From Isoetes taiwanensis (taxonomy: Eukaryota > Streptophyta > Lycopodiopsida > Isoetales > Isoetaceae), in contig JAJEKV010000010.1 of assembly GCA_021234155.1 (NCBI GenBank), positions 24,195,335-24,259,334 of the forward strand: DNA of 64,000 nucleotides, in the 5' to 3' direction. Position numbers and translations under genes: made by a program. The notes beneath the pieces are model-generated. The model was not told the DNA's origin. It ran no database searches and saw nothing but the letters and a program-made list of their open reading frames with translations. Position 1 is the stretch's first letter, and each line of letters starts with the position of its first letter. This document shows, piece by piece, positions 62,580 to 64,000 of the stretch.

Positions 62580-64000
62580 CACCCTTCCCTTTCCGTTGTC
62601 TTTTGCTCTATCCCACATTTCCTTATTTCATCATTCTCTTACGCCCTTTCTTTTTCCCTTTTCCCCTTCTCCCTTTTTTCTTTTCTTTTTTTTAACTCCT
62701 CCTCCCTCCCCTTCCATTCCCTTCTCTTTCCGCTTTTCTTTTTCCCTTTCCCTTTTTTAATGGACTTTTTCCCTTTCCCTTTCCCCTTTCTTCCTAATTT
62801 TCATGTGCCCTTTTTCCTTTTCCCTTTCCTCTTCCTTTTCCTTTTCTCTTTCCCATTCCTTTCCCTTTTCCCATGCCCCTTTTTTTGTTTTCTTTTTTTC
62901 CATCTTTTTCATGTGCCCCTTTTCTTCCTTTCCCCACCCTCTTCCTCTTTATCCCATGTTCTCCGTTTTCCCATTTCTCTCTCCCCTTTTTTTTACCCTT
63001 TTACTTTTCCCTCCTCCCCCCACCCCCCTCCATCTCCATTTTCCTTCTTTTTTTTATCCTTTCTCTACCCTTTCCCTTTTTCCCGTGCCTTTTTCCCATT
63101 TCCCTTCCCCCGTCCTTCTCCTTTTCTTTTTTCCCTTTCCATTTTCCCTTGCCTTTTTCCAATCCTTTTTTCCCACTTTTTTTTACGTGTCCATTTTCCT
63201 CCTTTCCTTACCCTCTTCCCCTTTTCCCTTTTTCTCTTTCCTTATTCCCCTTTTTCTTTTTTCTTTTTTCATTTTCCATGCTCATTTTCCCTTGCTTTCT
63301 TTCCCTTTCCTCACCCTTTGCCTCTTCCATTTTTCAAGTGCCCTTTCCTCTTTCCTCTCCCTTTTCCTCGCACCCTTTTTTCCTTCCTTTTCCCCCTCCC
63401 CTTTTTGCCTCCCTTTTCCTTTTTCCTTTGCCTTCCTTTTTCATCCCTTCCCCTTTTCCATGTGTCCTTTTTCCCTTCCCTTTTCCCCTTCCTTTTCCAT
63501 TTCTTTTTCCATTTTTATTTTTCCATACATTTTCCATTCCTTTTTCCTCACCTTTTCTACGTGCTCCTTTTTCTCCTTTCCCACCCTCTTCCCCTTTTCC
63601 CATTTTCCATTTCCCTATCCTCCTTTCTCCTTTTCCTTTCCCCTTTCCCATGCCCTTTTTCCCTTTCTTTTTTTTTTCTTTTCCTCACCCTTTTCCTTTT
63701 CAAATTTTTCCCATGCCCTTCGCCTCTTCCTCTTTTCCATTTTCCTCTCTCGTTTTCTCGTGCTCTTTTTCCCTTCCCTTTTCGCCTCCTTTTTCGTTTT
63801 TCTTTTCCCTTTTTATTTTTCCATGTCTTTTTTCGTCTCTCCACCATTTTTTTCTTTCCCTTTTTCCCTTCCCTTTTTCTCCTTTCCTCACCCTTCACCT
63901 TTTCTCGTTGCCCTTTTTCCCTTCCTTTTCCTCCCTCCCCCTTTTCTTTTACCTTATTTTATCCTTTTTCCCATACTATTTTTCCCTTTCCTCACCCTTT
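62580..64000 (-). repeat. polypurine minisatellite of Helitron F
   Basis: More than 1.4 kb of C/T on the plus strand with catgccc and catgtcc marker words, like arrays A, B and C. Lys/Glu/Gly frames on the minus strand are artefacts. Confidence 0.95.

Larger units (their letters stand above)
53336..64000 (-). mobile_element. Helitron D (3' end seen, 5' end uncertain)
   Basis: CTAG at 53336-53339 with a weak hairpin (53346-53360, GCCCA/TGGGGC), inserted at A|T in the 5' terminus of Helitron C. The rest of C's terminus (expected TAATATAAGA then tagcctcag) is not found to the right, so D probably runs past 64000 with Helitron F nested in it. Alternatively, it ends near 56.45 kb, where a degenerate leader-like sequence occurs. 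The content is gene fragments. Confidence 0.45.
62434..64000 (-). mobile_element. Helitron F (polypurine type, runs off the window)
   Basis: Minus orientation. CTAG at 62434-62437 after A, hairpin ACCCAGC-GTT-GCTGGGC (plus reading, 62445-62461). A polypurine array on the minus strand from about 62580 continues past the end. The 5' leader is outside the window. Confidence 0.82.

Noticed and set aside
63334-63898. Basic Lys/Gly-rich frames on the minus strand
   Set aside because: Polypurine array of Helitron F; no domain.

Overview
This is a repeat-dominated window of nuclear DNA from a land plant. The evidence is spliced fragments of plant-type genes (dynamin-related GED exons, a UFD2/E4 first exon, LRR and PPR pieces, a kinesin exon), an Athila/Tat-like Ty3/gypsy element, a plant-type hAT, an L1-type LINE and many Helitron termini. 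I cannot fix the lineage; a large, transposon-rich genome is likely. I see no intact single-copy host protein gene. The only host genes I would defend are proline tRNA genes.

The oldest layer appears to be a tandem tRNA-Pro array with a reconstructed unit of about 841 bp and three tRNA-Pro genes per unit, with UGG and AGG anticodons. Pieces lie at 5374-6013, 47108-47818 and 50316-51042. Everything between and after them reads as insertions. Two convergent copies of a transposase family with DNCAGQNKN and GHTH motifs (DUF7869 type) flank the left piece (4270-5373 and 6014 to about 17.5 kb). The right copy is split by an 8.4 kb Helitron (G, 7339-15708); conceptually removing it rejoins the transposase reading frame. 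G itself holds a second Helitron (A, 8443-10344) and a foldback element with perfect 111 bp arms (7884-8318). A further Helitron (H, 17790-21911) holds Helitron B (18558-20239).

From about 22.4 to 31.5 kb the window holds AT-rich repeat DNA, a tRNA-derived SINE, a 5'-truncated LINE with a perfect 15 bp target duplication, and an SNF2-PPR fragment fusion. A decayed Ty3/gypsy element follows (5' LTR at 31568, gag, protease, RT-RNase H, integrase, an antisense ORF with its own TATA box, and a coiled-coil ORF in the envelope position). It is interrupted by a hAT element (38596-43865) with an 8 bp target duplication. Its 3' end is lost at a junction inside a tRNA-Pro gene (47107/47108).

Helitron E (47819-50315) carries a kinesin exon and sits in the tRNA array; the matching empty site is preserved at 5913/5914. 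Helitron C (51043-53335) entered the array too, and another Helitron (D, 3' end at 53336) sits in C's 5' terminus. The DNA to the right holds fragments of at least five genes (a short-chain dehydrogenase first exon, an LRR receptor, a UFD2 first exon, a dynamin-related 3 C-terminus, a Cys-rich exon), two of them inside a 2662 bp tandem duplication. Helitron F starts at 62434 and runs off the window.

The most unusual signal is the Helitron family itself. About eleven copies or traces of the same 3' hairpin occur in 64 kb. Four members (A, B, C, F) carry a 1.4-2 kb polypurine minisatellite that always lies on the same Helitron strand. These tracts produce long Phe/Pro/Ser/Leu or Lys/Glu/Gly reading frames that are not genes.
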